A stretch of 64,000 bases of DNA from the NCBI GenBank assembly GCA_963783865.1, contig CAWAPD010000001.1, forward strand, positions 1,054,001-1,118,000, in the 5' to 3' direction. This DNA is from CAWAPD01 sp963783865. Its GTDB lineage: Bacteria > Actinomycetota > Thermoleophilia > UBA2241. The notes below the pieces were generated by a model that worked only from the letters and a program-made list of their open reading frames with translations, was not told where the DNA came from and ran no database searches. Position numbers and translations under genes: made by a program. This document shows positions 44,682-54,103 of this stretch, piece after piece (positions within the stretch are counted from its first letter, which is position 1; each line of letters opens with the position of its first letter).

Positions 44682-44726
44682 GGGGCGCGGGCGGGCGGCC
44701 GCTCGGCGCCCGCCCGCCCGCGCCCC
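44682..44726 (+). terminator. Terminator of methyltransferase operon
   Basis: A 16-bp GC stem (44682-44697 with 44711-44726) with a 13-base loop, immediately after TAG 44676-44678. Confidence 0.75.
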
Positions 44727-44777
44727 CCAGAGCTCGTCCGTCGGCGACCATCCGCGCGCTGCGGTACACTCGACGCC

Positions 44778-46003
44778 ATGACCGAGCCCCCGTACGACCC
44801 CGAGGGTCAGAAGCCGTACCGCACCTACCGGAGCTTCCGCAGCGACCGCCGCGAGCAGCGCCGCCGGCGCCGGCGCGGGCTCCTCGCGGCTCTCGTGGTC
44901 GCCGGGGTCGCGCTCGTCGCCGCGGTCGTGGCCGGGGCGGTGTGGGGCGGCGGCGTCAAGGTCGGTCCCTTCGGCAGCCCGGCGCCGACGCCCACCGTCA
45001 CGGTCACGGTCGACGCCTCCCAGAGCCCGGCGCCGGCGCCCACGACGACGCCCGTCGTCACCCTGGGGTGGGCCGGCGACACGACGCCAGGGTCGAAGTA
45101 CGGCATGCCGCCCGACAACGGGCGCGCGCTCTTCGCGCAGATGCGCGACGAGCTGCGCGCGCCCGACCTCATGATCGTGAACCTCGAGGGCACCTACTCG
45201 ACGCCGGGGCCGTCCAAGTCCGACGGCAACACGTCGGGCACCTCGTTCTCGTTCCAGGCGCCGCCGTCGTACGCCAAGGCGCTCCCCTGGGCGGGTATCG
45301 ACCTGGTGAGCGTGGCGAACAACCACAGCAACGACTACTTCACGCGCGGCCTGCGTCAGACCACGGCCGCGCTCAAGGCAGCCGGCGTGCAGGACTCCGG
45401 CCTGCCGGGACAGATCACGCTGCTCGACGTCAAGGGCGTGCGCGTCGCCGTCATCGGCTTTTCGCCGTATCCGTGGAACAACGACATCAACGACCTGGCG
45501 GCGGCGCGCCGCCTCGTGCGGCGCGCCGCCGCCCAGGCCGACCTCGTCGTCGTGCTCATGCACGCCGGCGCCGAAGGGGCCGACAAGATCCACACGCCGA
45601 CCGGCACCGAGGTCGCCTTCGGCGAGAACCGCGGCGACCCGCGCGCCTTCGCTCACGCGGCGGTCGACGCCGGCGCCGACCTCGTCTTCGGTTCGGGCCC
45701 GCACGTGATCCGCGGCATCGAGCGCTACAAGGGCCGGCTCATCGCCTACTCGCTCGGCAACTTCGCCGGCTGGGGCAACTTCGGCCTGGGTGGGAATCTG
45801 AGCCTTTCAGGACTCCTGACGGTGCGGATCGGCGCCGACGGGCGCGTCCACGGCGGCCGTTGGCAGTCAGTCTACGTGGGCGGACCCGGTGTGCCTCACG
45901 TCGACCCCGCGAACACTGCCGCCCACCTCGTGCGCCAGCTCTCGGCCGCCGACTTCGCCCACACCTACGCGCTCGACCGGCGGGGCGATTCACGGCGCCG
46001 TGA
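44778..46003 (+). CDS. CapA-like metallophosphatase-fold protein (PGA synthesis CapA family), one frameshift
   Basis: About 408 residues from ATG 44778 once a missing T is restored near 45989. Without it the frame runs on for a further 210 residues into the next gene. An Arg-rich N terminus and transmembrane helix (about 33-55) precede the CapA domain: TLGWAGDTTPGS, DLMIVNLEGTYST, DLVSVANNHSNDY, VLMHAGAE, FGSGPHVIRGIERYKGRLIAYSLGNF. The intended end is about DRRGDFTAP then TGA 46001-46003. CapA proteins act at the outer face in poly-gamma-glutamate capsule assembly or related polymer handling. No capBC partners are here, so a different role is possible. Confidence 0.8.
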
Positions 46004-46151
46004 GGTCCTGCTCGCGGGCGACGTTCGGCAGCGCGACGCATTGCCGCGCTTCGAGGTGCGTTGTAGGCTTGCCGCGACTTCGGGTGAGCTTCGTATCACC
46101 TGTCTTCTGAGGAAAGTCCTCGCAACGGGTCGGTCGCGGATCGGAGGGTGT

Positions 46152-46827
46152 GTGGAGTCCGGATCGGACGTCGGCGTCTACTCGATCGGCGCCACGAGCA
46201 AGCTCACTGGTATCCCCGTCGCCACGCTGCGTCACTGGGAGAAGGCGTTCGGCGTGGTCGTCCCCACGCGCACGGCCGGTGGGCACCGGCTGTACAGCCA
46301 CGTCGACGTCGAAACCTGCGCTGGCTCAAGGCGAAGACCGACGAGGGGCTGTCCGGCGAGCACCGCGCACCGGCTGCTGGCGGCCACGCTGGCCGGCGGC
46401 GGCGAGGCTGAGAGCCGTCCGCGCCGCCAGACGTCCATCCTCATCCTGGTCGCGGAGCGCGACCCGATCACGGCCGAGCTCGAGGAGTACTTCCTGCGCG
46501 ACGAGGGCTACGACGTCCACGTCGTGCTCGACGGCCGCAAGGCGCTCGACGCGGCCGAGTCGCTGCGTCCCGACCTGATCATCGTCGACGTCGTGCTGCC
46601 CGGGAATGAGCGGCCTGCAAAGTCTGCCGGGCGCTGAAGGCGGACCCCCGCACGGCATGCGATCCCCGATCCTCGTCTTCAGCGTGCTCGACGTGCGCGA
46701 ACGCGCCTTGGGCACCGGGGCCGACGCGTTCCTGCTCAAGCCCCTCGAACAGCCGGTCCTGATCGAGATGGTGAGGACCATGCTCACCCCCGGCCCGGCC
46801 ACCCACCACCGGAGGAGCGTGCGGTGA
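46152..46827 (+). pseudogene. MerR-type HTH / response-regulator receiver fusion, frameshifted
   Basis: From GTG 46152 the sequence gives a MerR-like HTH (YSIGATSKLTGIPVATLRHWEK, then RTAGGHRLYSHVDVE), a linker, and a receiver domain (ILILVAERDPITAELEEYFL, LIIVDVVLPG, FSVLDVRERA, AFLLKPLEQP). At least five single-base shifts lie near 46313, 46356, 46605, 46620 and 46660; several are explained by an extra or missing A in A runs. The last frame ends TGA 46827 and overlaps the KaiC gene start. Whether it is a true pseudogene or sequence error, the MerR-receiver pairing is unusual. It would be a phospho-regulated DNA-binding protein. Confidence 0.65.
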
Positions 46828-48227
46828 AGCGCATCGCCAGCGGCAACGAAGCCCTCGACATCATCCTCGGCGGGGGGTTCCCGGCCAATTCGACCAACCT
46901 GATCATGGGCATGCCCGGCACCGGCAAGACGGTCCTCGCCGAGAGCATCGTCTTCCACAACGCGACGGCCGACCGGCCCGCGCTGTTCATCAGCACCGTC
47001 TCCGAACCCCTGGATCGCATGCTGCGCTACGTGCAGCAGTTCTCGTTCTTCGACGCCGACATGGTCGGCGAGGCGCTCGTGTACGAAGAGGTCAGCGACA
47101 AGCTTCGCGGCGAGGGGATGGACGCCGCCATGGGGCACATCGTCGATCTCGTCAAGGAGCACCGCCCCGGCATCCTCGTGATCGACAGCTTCAAGGCGCT
47201 GCACGCCTTCTCGGCCTCGGCGTCCGAGTTCCGGTCCAGCCTCTCGACGCTGGCCTCCGTCCTCACGTCGCTCGCCGTCACGACGTTCCTGGTCGGCGAA
47301 TACGGCCAGGACGAGATCGCGGTGAAGCCCGAGTTCGCGGTCGCCGACGGCATCGTCGAGCTCGTCCTGAAGCAGGCTCCCGCCGGCGACGTGCGCTACC
47401 TGCGGGTGAGGAAGGTGCGGGGCAGCGATTTCGCCGGCGGCGAGCATGCGTTCCGCATCGGCGCGGATGGGCTCGAGCTGTTCCCCAGATTGGTCTCGCC
47501 TCCCGAGCCGGTCAGCTACGAGCTGGCCGGCGCTCGCAGCGCCACGGGCGTCGAGGCGCTCGACGCCATGCTGGCCGACGGCATCTGGAAGGGAAGCTCG
47601 ACGATCGTCTTCGGCCCGCCCGGCAGCGGCAAGACGCTCCTCGGACTCCATTTCGTCTTCAAGGGCATCGAGCGCGGCGAGAAGGGGCTGATCGCGACGA
47701 TGCAGGAGAACCCGACGCAGTTGCAGCGGATCGTCGCCGGCTTCGGCTGGGACCTGCAGGCGGCGATCGACTCGGGGATGCTGACCCTCATGTACGTGTC
47801 GCCGGTCGGGCTCCTCGTCGACGAGTTCGTCACTCGCGTCAGCCGTACGGCCCTGACCGAGGGGGTGCAACGGGTCCTCGTCGACAGCGTCAACGACCTG
47901 CAGGTGGTGGCCGAAGAGGAGCGGTTCCGCGACTTCATGTACGCGTTCACGCAGCACCTGGCGGTGAACGGCATCTCCGTGGTCATGACGAACGAGCTGG
48001 CCGACATCTTCTCGACCACCGTGCTGTCCACCTACGGGGTCAGCCACATGTCCGACAACGTGCTGCTGCTCGGTTACGTGCGCGCCGACTCCGAGATCAA
48101 GCGCGCGATCTCGGTGATCAAGACGCGGGCGAGCGAGCACGACGCGGCCATCCGCCAGTTCGTCATCACGGCCGAGGGGCTCAAGATCGGCAGGGCGTTC
48201 CCGCCGTCCGTGCTCTGGCCGCGCTGA
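46824..48227 (+). CDS. Double-domain KaiC-like ATPase
   Basis: A protein of 467 residues from GTG 46824, overlapping the preceding regulator by 4 bases. Two RecA/KaiC domains: Walker A GMPGTGKT at 29-36 with Walker B GILVIDSFK, and Walker A GPPGSGKT at 264-271 with second Walker B RVLVDSVNDL. Catalytic Glu pairs follow (STVSEP, ATMQENP). The C-terminal segment differs from cyanobacterial KaiC, so circadian function is not implied. Its context with a receiver-type regulator and a SpoIIE phosphatase suggests a signalling ATPase or kinase. It is convergent with the SpoIIE gene, 3 bases apart. Confidence 0.9.
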   Translation: MKRIASGNEALDIILGGGFPANSTNLIMGMPGTGKTVLAESIVFHNATADRPALFISTVSEPLDRMLRYVQQFSFFDADMVGEALVYEEVSDKLRGEGMDAAMGHIVDLVKEHRPGILVIDSFKALHAFSASASEFRSSLSTLASVLTSLAVTTFLVGEYGQDEIAVKPEFAVADGIVELVLKQAPAGDVRYLRVRKVRGSDFAGGEHAFRIGADGLELFPRLVSPPEPVSYELAGARSATGVEALDAMLADGIWKGSSTIVFGPPGSGKTLLGLHFVFKGIERGEKGLIATMQENPTQLQRIVAGFGWDLQAAIDSGMLTLMYVSPVGLLVDEFVTRVSRTALTEGVQRVLVDSVNDLQVVAEEERFRDFMYAFTQHLAVNGISVVMTNELADIFSTTVLSTYGVSHMSDNVLLLGYVRADSEIKRAISVIKTRASEHDAAIRQFVITAEGLKIGRAFPPSVLWPR

Positions 48228-48230
48228 GGA

Positions 48231-49394
48231 TCAGAACAGCTTGAACTTGCCCTGCCCCGGGACCGGGGCGTGGGTGCGGGTCAGGGCCAGCATCGCCAGG
48301 TCGTCCTGCAGCCCGTCGCCCGCGAACCCGAGCAGCTCCCGCTCGACCAGGTCGAGCAGACCGGCGGGTTCGCGGGCGACGGGCCCGCCGAGCAGCTCGA
48401 ACAGCCGCTCCTCCCCGAACTGGACGCCGCTCGCCCGGGCCTCGATGAGCCCGTCGGTATAGAGGAACAACAGCTCCCCAGCCTCCATCCACGTCTCGCC
48501 GCTGCCGAAGTCGAGCGCCTCGAACGCGCCCACGAGGGGACCGTTGTTCTCCAGCACGCCGACGCTGCCGTCGCTCCGCAGCAACGCCATCGGCGGGTGA
48601 CCGGCGTTGCAGTAGACGAGGCGGCCGTCCCGCCGGTCGAGGATCGCGAAGAAGATCGTGCAGAAGCCGCTGAACTCCTCGGCCCGCAGCAGGGCGGTGT
48701 TGGCCGCCCGCACCACGTCTGCCGGTCCCTTGCCCTTCTCGCTCGCGTGGCCGCGCAGCGTGTGCTTGACGAGCGACGTGACGGTGGCCGCCGGCAGCCC
48801 CTTGCCCGACACGTCGCCCACCGTGAGGCCGAGCAGGCCGTGGTCGAGCTCGAAGACGTCGTAGAAGTCGCCGCCGATGCGCGCCGACTCCGAGGCGGAG
48901 TGGTACCGGGTGTCGAACTCCACGCCGGGGATCGTCCGCGGGACCGCGAGCAGCGCGCTGCGGAGAAGACCGGCCACCTCGTGCTCCGAGGCGTAGAGGT
49001 GAGCGGCCTTCACCGTGCCTGTGACGATGCCCGCCGCCTGCCGCATGAAATCGAGCTCCGCGCGCGTGAACGCGTGCCTGTCGCTGTGATAGTTGACGAA
49101 GATGCCTGCGGCCGTCCGGTCGCGGACGAGGAGCGGCGCCATGGCGACCGACCGCACGCCCCACGACCGCTGCAGCTCGAGGTCGACACGGGGGTCGGTC
49201 TCGCAGTCGTCGACGCCGACCACCTCCTGCGTCTCGATCGCCAGGTTGGCGTAGGGGACCTGCTCCCGGGGGATGGGCACGCCGACCACCTCGGCGGGGA
49301 CCTTCCAGCCGTGGCGCGGCACCCAGGCGTCGTCCTCGAGCACGCAGATCGTCGCCGACTCGGCGCCGATCGCCTCGGCCACGAGCCCGGTCAC
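48231..49394 (-). CDS. GAF-SpoIIE C-terminal segment of the split protein
   Basis: A 387-residue open segment. The GAF domain (about 1-150) begins VTGLVAEAIGAESATICVLED and includes VSVAMAPLLVRDRTAAGIF-like strands. The PP2C domain has SARIGGDFYDVFELDHG, LTVGDVSGKGLPAA, NAGHPPMALL, LFLYTDGLIEARASG and QDDLAMLALTR. No ribosome binding site precedes it, so it is a segment rather than a gene. The metal-binding Asp residues are intact. Confidence 0.65.
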   Translation of the reverse strand: MTGLVAEAIGAESATICVLEDDAWVPRHGWKVPAEVVGVPIPREQVPYANLAIETQEVVGVDDCETDPRVDLELQRSWGVRSVAMAPLLVRDRTAAGIFVNYHSDRHAFTRAELDFMRQAAGIVTGTVKAAHLYASEHEVAGLLRSALLAVPRTIPGVEFDTRYHSASESARIGGDFYDVFELDHGLLGLTVGDVSGKGLPAATVTSLVKHTLRGHASEKGKGPADVVRAANTALLRAEEFSGFCTIFFAILDRRDGRLVYCNAGHPPMALLRSDGSVGVLENNGPLVGAFEALDFGSGETWMEAGELLFLYTDGLIEARASGVQFGEERLFELLGGPVAREPAGLLDLVERELLGFAGDGLQDDLAMLALTRTHAPVPGQGKFKLF

Positions 49395-49637
49395 GGCCTC
49401 GAGGATCTCGTCGGGGTCGAGGCGGGAGGCGATCGCTGCCGGCGATCTCGTTCAGGGCCGAGCTCAGGCGCTGGGACTCGGCGATCTCGGCGTACAGGCG
49501 GGCGTTCTCCATGCCCGTGGCCGCCTGGTCGCAGATCGCCTTGACCAACCTCCGCTCGCGGGCCGCGAACAGGCGGCGCGCCCCGGGGTCGTCGAGGGAG
49601 AGCAGGCCGAAGACGTCTCCCCTCGAGACCAATGGGG

Positions 49638-51734
49638 TCACGAGGGCGAGGCGGATGTCGTTCCCGGCGGCGCGGCGCGCGACCTCGGGGGGCAGACCGC
49701 GCCGCTCGTAGTCGACGACCTCCTGCCGCCCTCCGGCTCAGGACGCCCTCGAGCTTGGGGTTGAGTTCGTCCGAGCCGCCAGACGCTGTCGACCGGCAGC
49801 GGCGAGTCCCCCTTCGAGAGGACGAGGCGAAGCTCGCCCCGCAGGGGCTCCCATAGCCAGATCGCGAGCCGTCCGGGCTCGACCGCTTCGTACACCAGGT
49901 CGGCCAGCCGGACGAGCACGTCCCGGAGGGGCATGCGAGCCGAGAGCGTGGCGGCGGCCAGGGCCAGCACCCGCAGCGACTCGAGCTCCTGGGCGGTCCG
50001 CCGCAGCCGAACGTCCTCGGCGTCGAAGAGCAGCGCGTTCTCGACCGCCTGCGACAGGGCGGCGCCGAGCTGGCGGACGAAGTCCACCTCGGCGCCGTCG
50101 AAGGGCCGTACGTCGTGACGGTAGAAGGCGATGCACCCGCTGGCGACGTCGTTCGTGACCAGCGGGACGGCGACGACGCTCCGGAAGCGGTTCGCCTGGA
50201 AGAAGTGCGAGCCGGCGAAGGCACCTTCGCCGTCGTCGTACAAGGCCACGGGCAGCATCGTCCGGACGGCCTGTGTCGCCGCCGGCGCCTCAGTCTCGTC
50301 GAGCAGGAGCCCGACGTCGTCGGGGGGCAGGCCGCTCACGTAGCGCACGAGGAGCTTGCTCTCCTGGCGGGTCTGGACGACCCCGGCGTCGGCCTCGAGC
50401 ATGCGCACGCCGTGGTCGAGCGCGCGCTGGCAGACCTCGTCGGCGTCGAGGGTGGAGTGGATCAGCAGGCCGATGTCGTTGAGCGCCTCGCTGAAGGCGG
50501 CGCGCCGCCCGAGCTCGTCGAGCAGTCCGTCGCGCTCGGCGTCGGCCGCCTTGCGTCGAGTGATGTCGCGCAGCAGCACCTGGACGGCGGGTTTGCTGCC
50601 GAAGTCGATGCGGGCGGCCCGAGACTCGACGATCACGAGCCGCCCGTCCAGCCGCATCATCCTCAGCTCGACGCTGGGGACGCTGCCCTCGGAAGCGGCG
50701 GCCATCCGTTGCGCGACGAGCGACCGCTCCTCGGGGTGGATGAGGTCGAGCATCTGCCGGCCCACGAGCTGGTCGGCCGAGTCCGCGCCGAACAGGCTGA
50801 CGGCCGCGGGGTTGACGAAAACCACCGTCCCGTCGGTGTGCACCATCACCGCGTCGGGGTGCATCTCCACGAGCACCCGGTAGCGGTCCTCGCTCTCGAG
50901 CAGGGCCGCCTGGCTCCGCTTGCGTTCGTTGATCTCGCGGAAGTAGATGCAGACGCCCGACCGCGTGGGGTAGAGGCGGTCTTCGAGCCAATCGCGGCCA
51001 TCCGGCCCCCGCTGCTCGATGATGGAGGGCGCGCCGTACTCCATGGCAGCCCGTAGCGCATCTGCCGCGGGGGTCGTCTCGAACGCCGTCGGCCAGACCT
51101 GCCAGGGCGTCAGCCCGACGAGGTCCTCGCGGGACGCTCCAAGCAGCGCGCAGGCCATCTCGTTCGCGTACGTGTACCGATACTCCCAGTCGAAGGCGAC
51201 GAACCCCTCGTCGATCTCCTCGAGCAGCGCTCGGGCGCGCGCCGCCTCGCCGTCGGTGCCGGCACCCACGCTCGCTCCTGCCAGGCCGGTTTCGAACGCA
51301 GGCGGGAGGCAGTGCGCCACGTCCTTCATCACCACGCGCACCTCGCACCCGTCTACCGTGGAGAAGTTGAACTCGTCGGCCAGCCGGGCGATCAGCACCA
51401 GCCCGCGCCCACCGACGCTCCCGGGATCGGGGTCGACCGAGGGGTCGAAGGTCGACAGGTCGAACCCGCAGCCGTGGTCGCGCACGACGGCCACGAGATC
51501 GGTGCCGTCGAACCCCAGGTCGATCTCGAGAGGGTCGCTGGCTCCGCTGTGGCGGATGGCGTTGGCGCAGGCCTCGTCGATACAGAGCACGAGGTCGTCG
51601 ACGAGGGCCTCGTCGGTGCAATGGGCGCTGAGGTAGTCGCGCAGCCGGTCGCGCGCGCGGAGCAGCCGCGAAGCCTCGAGCGGCACACGGAAGCGGAGCC
51701 GCGGACTCGACGTGCCTGCGGCCGGCTTCGACAT
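49638..51734 (-). CDS. HATPase-PAS-GAF N-terminal segment of the split protein
   Basis: A 698-residue open segment from ATG 51734. HATPase with VLCIDEACANAIRHSG; PAS 1 EIDEGFVAFDWEYRYTYANE; PAS 2 VEMHPDAVMVHTDGTVVFVNPAA; GAF 1 EALNDIGLLIHSTLDADEVCQRAL; and the start of a second GAF. The last 50 residues after DSVWRLGR are out of frame and Pro/Arg/Ser-rich, marking the frameshift near 49768. Confidence 0.65.
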   Translation of the reverse strand: MSKPAAGTSSPRLRFRVPLEASRLLRARDRLRDYLSAHCTDEALVDDLVLCIDEACANAIRHSGASDPLEIDLGFDGTDLVAVVRDHGCGFDLSTFDPSVDPDPGSVGGRGLVLIARLADEFNFSTVDGCEVRVVMKDVAHCLPPAFETGLAGASVGAGTDGEAARARALLEEIDEGFVAFDWEYRYTYANEMACALLGASREDLVGLTPWQVWPTAFETTPAADALRAAMEYGAPSIIEQRGPDGRDWLEDRLYPTRSGVCIYFREINERKRSQAALLESEDRYRVLVEMHPDAVMVHTDGTVVFVNPAAVSLFGADSADQLVGRQMLDLIHPEERSLVAQRMAAASEGSVPSVELRMMRLDGRLVIVESRAARIDFGSKPAVQVLLRDITRRKAADAERDGLLDELGRRAAFSEALNDIGLLIHSTLDADEVCQRALDHGVRMLEADAGVVQTRQESKLLVRYVSGLPPDDVGLLLDETEAPAATQAVRTMLPVALYDDGEGAFAGSHFFQANRFRSVVAVPLVTNDVASGCIAFYRHDVRPFDGAEVDFVRQLGAALSQAVENALLFDAEDVRLRRTAQELESLRVLALAAATLSARMPLRDVLVRLADLVYEAVEPGRLAIWLWEPLRGELRLVLSKGDSPLPVDSVWRLGRTQPQARGRPEPEGGRRSSTTSGAVCPPRSRAAPPGTTSASPS

Positions 51735-51933
51735 GTCGGGGTCCTGCCCCTCGTCCGTCAGCGACTCCCCCAGAAGACACCCTCGCGTGCCTCGCCATTG
51801 TAGCCGCGGGCCGCCGGACGACAGCCGTTGGACCACTGTTGTTTTGTGAGCGATTCCAACCTAAAGTGTGCAGATACGGGCAGGCATCCGGAGCGAAGCC
51901 ATCCCGCGGGCTGGGGTGGCGCAAGGGGGCGTC

Positions 51934-54103
51934 ATGGGGTCGAGACTATCCGTTCTGCTTCTCACCACGTTCGTCGCGCTGCTGGTCGCGGCCGGGGTCG
52001 CCGCGGCGCAGGCGCCGCCGGCCGCTCCTTCTGCGGCGGCGCCGGTCACCGTGCTCGAGCCGTTCAGCTCGCCGCACCCCGAGCTCACCGTGGGCACCGA
52101 CAACACCGGGCTTCCCTGGCGGGAAGCCCTGGGTGGCCGTGCGCCACGTGAGCTACGTCCCGGGCCAGATCGGCGACGCCATGAAGGTCGACTTCTCGAT
52201 CATCGGCGGCCACTGGTACAACATGATCGTGCAGTTGAACGACGGCGTGCCGGTCAACCTCAGCGGCCAGACCGAGCTCGACGTCACGCTCAAAGCCGAC
52301 TTCGCCGACACCGGCGGCGCACAGTCGGTCACCGTGGCGCTCAACCTGCCCAACGGGGCCGTCTACACCAAAGGCCTAGCGCTGACCAAGCACTGGAAGA
52401 CGTACGCGCTGCCGCTCGACGCCACCGGGCTCGGCTGGGACCAGAACTGGCCGTACTGGGGCTGGAAGGGGCCGTTCACCCTCGATCAGGTCGCCACCAT
52501 CACGTTCTTCACGAGTCCGGCCAAGTCCGGCCGGCACTCCGTCTGGTTCGACGACCTGGCCGTGCAGGGCGGTCCGCTGCAGCCGCCGATCGACCCCGAC
52601 GCGCCGGTGCTCGACGAGTTCAACGGCATCCCGTACGCGCTCGGCCAGGCGGTCGACGACCTGGGCTGGCATCTCTACGACGACCGGTACGCCTCGATCG
52701 GGGATTACCAGAAGCTGATCTGGGGCGAGCCCGCGACACTGGCCGACTACCAGGACGTGGTCGACATCGGCAAGGCCGCCGGCACGCGCCTGATGACGGT
52801 GTGGATCATGCAGGACCTGGACCGCAACGACACGTGCGCGAAGGCGAAGTACAACACGCCGATCGCCCAGTACGACATGACCGAGGACGGCACTAGCTGG
52901 CACAACCACGTCTCGCGCGGCCAGGAGCGGGTGATGAACCTGGTCAAGCACAACGCCGCGTACATGGAGTTCGGCATGCACGGCGTCTCCCACGAGCACT
53001 TCAGGAACGGCGTTGTCCAGCGCGCCGAGTACGCCCACATCGACGAGAGCAACCCCGGGCACGCCACGACGTGGGGCTGGGCCGACATGAACCTCAAGGC
53101 CGAGTGCTACCAGGCGCTCCTGCGGCAGTGGTTCTCGCCGGAGGTCCTCAGGTTCCCGGTGGCCGAGGTGCCGCCCGCGCATGCCTACTACTACAGGAAG
53201 AACGACCCGCGCACGACGGGCGCGCTGCTGGCCAAGTACGGCGTCAAGTACGTCAACGGCGGCATGGGCGTCTCGACCATGGTCTCCAAGGGCTACCTCA
53301 TCGACCACGGCGTGGTCTTCATCAACCGCGCCTACGGCACCAACTGGGACTGGGTCGGGGCGACCCCCTGGGAGGGCTACTGGAACGACTTCGACAAGCC
53401 CTACTACCCGTCGGACAGCTACGGCTGGGTCGAGGCGCACTTCCCCAACATGTGGGGCGCCAAGGACAAGTGGGTGGCCTACCTGACGGGCATGAACGAC
53501 AGCTCGCGGCACTTCCTGGCCCGCAACTCGGCGGAGGCCTCGTGGCAGTACCTCTACCACAAGGGCGGGACGATGACCGGCTCCGCGGGGGCGTACACGA
53601 TCGATCTCACCGGGGTCGATCCGCAGGCGTACACCTACGACCTGCTGGGCCCGATGGTGCTCAAGGTCTACGTCGGCGACGGCGACGTGTCGAGCGCCAC
53701 GCTGACCGGCGGCGCCCAGGTGTTCGGGTACTGGAAGGACACCTACGGCTACGCATACCTGCTCGTCGGCAAGAACGGCAGCCCGATGGGTCGTCTCGAT
53801 CCTGCGACCTACGACCTGACGACGTCGTTCGGGGCCTCGACGATGCCGGCCTACGTGGACCTGACCGGCGCCACGTACAACGTGTACGGGTTCAGCGCCG
53901 GCGCCGACAGCGCCAGCCTGCGGCTGCTGATGTACGGCACCCAGACGGTGAAGGTGAAGCTGCCGTTCGCTCCCTCGTCGGTGGTCTCGTCCAATCCGCG
54001 GCTGATGGTGAAGTCGTGGAGCTACGAGGCGGGGTTCCTGACCATGCAGGTGCAGGGCGTGCGGATCACGGGGCAGCCCGGCACGATCACGGTGACGCGA
54101 TGA
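51934..54103 (+). CDS. Secreted polysaccharide-deacetylase-like protein, one frameshift
   Basis: About 722 residues from ATG 51934 after removing one G from GGG at 52121-52123. The signal peptide (residues 1-28) ends GVAAAQA. A jelly-roll-like carbohydrate-binding region (about 50-210, WFDDLAVQGG) is followed by a barrel region with FGMHGVSHEHF, similar to the His-containing motif of deacetylases, and WADMNLKAE, FPVAEVPPAHAYYY and WDWVGATPWEGYWND. The C terminus is beta-rich. It is probably an extracellular glycan-modifying protein. Its stop overlaps the GH114 gene start (ATGA), so the two proteins likely act on the same polymer. Confidence 0.6.

Larger units (their letters stand above)
48231..51734 (-). 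pseudogene. HATPase-PAS-GAF-SpoIIE protein split by frameshifts
   Basis: Read across frames from ATG 51734, this gives one protein of about 1165 residues: RsbW-like HATPase (about 10-135, VLCIDEACANAIRHSG, GCGFD, GRGLVL), two PAS (about 175-400), GAF repeats, and a C-terminal PP2C/SpoIIE domain. Breaks lie near 49768, 49735 and 49440. At 49440 one extra G separates ALNEIA from IASRLDPDEILEAV. The N terminus is paralogous to the 2037-residue sensor. Like that protein it joins an anti-sigma kinase and a phosphatase in one chain. It ends at 48231, three bases from the KaiC gene. Confidence 0.75.

Noticed and set aside
44778..46637. A single fused CapA-MerR-receiver protein
   Set aside because: The continuous frame arises from one missing T near 45989. 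Restoring it gives a normal CapA end at 46003, and the MerR part has its own start at 46152 with a ribosome binding site.
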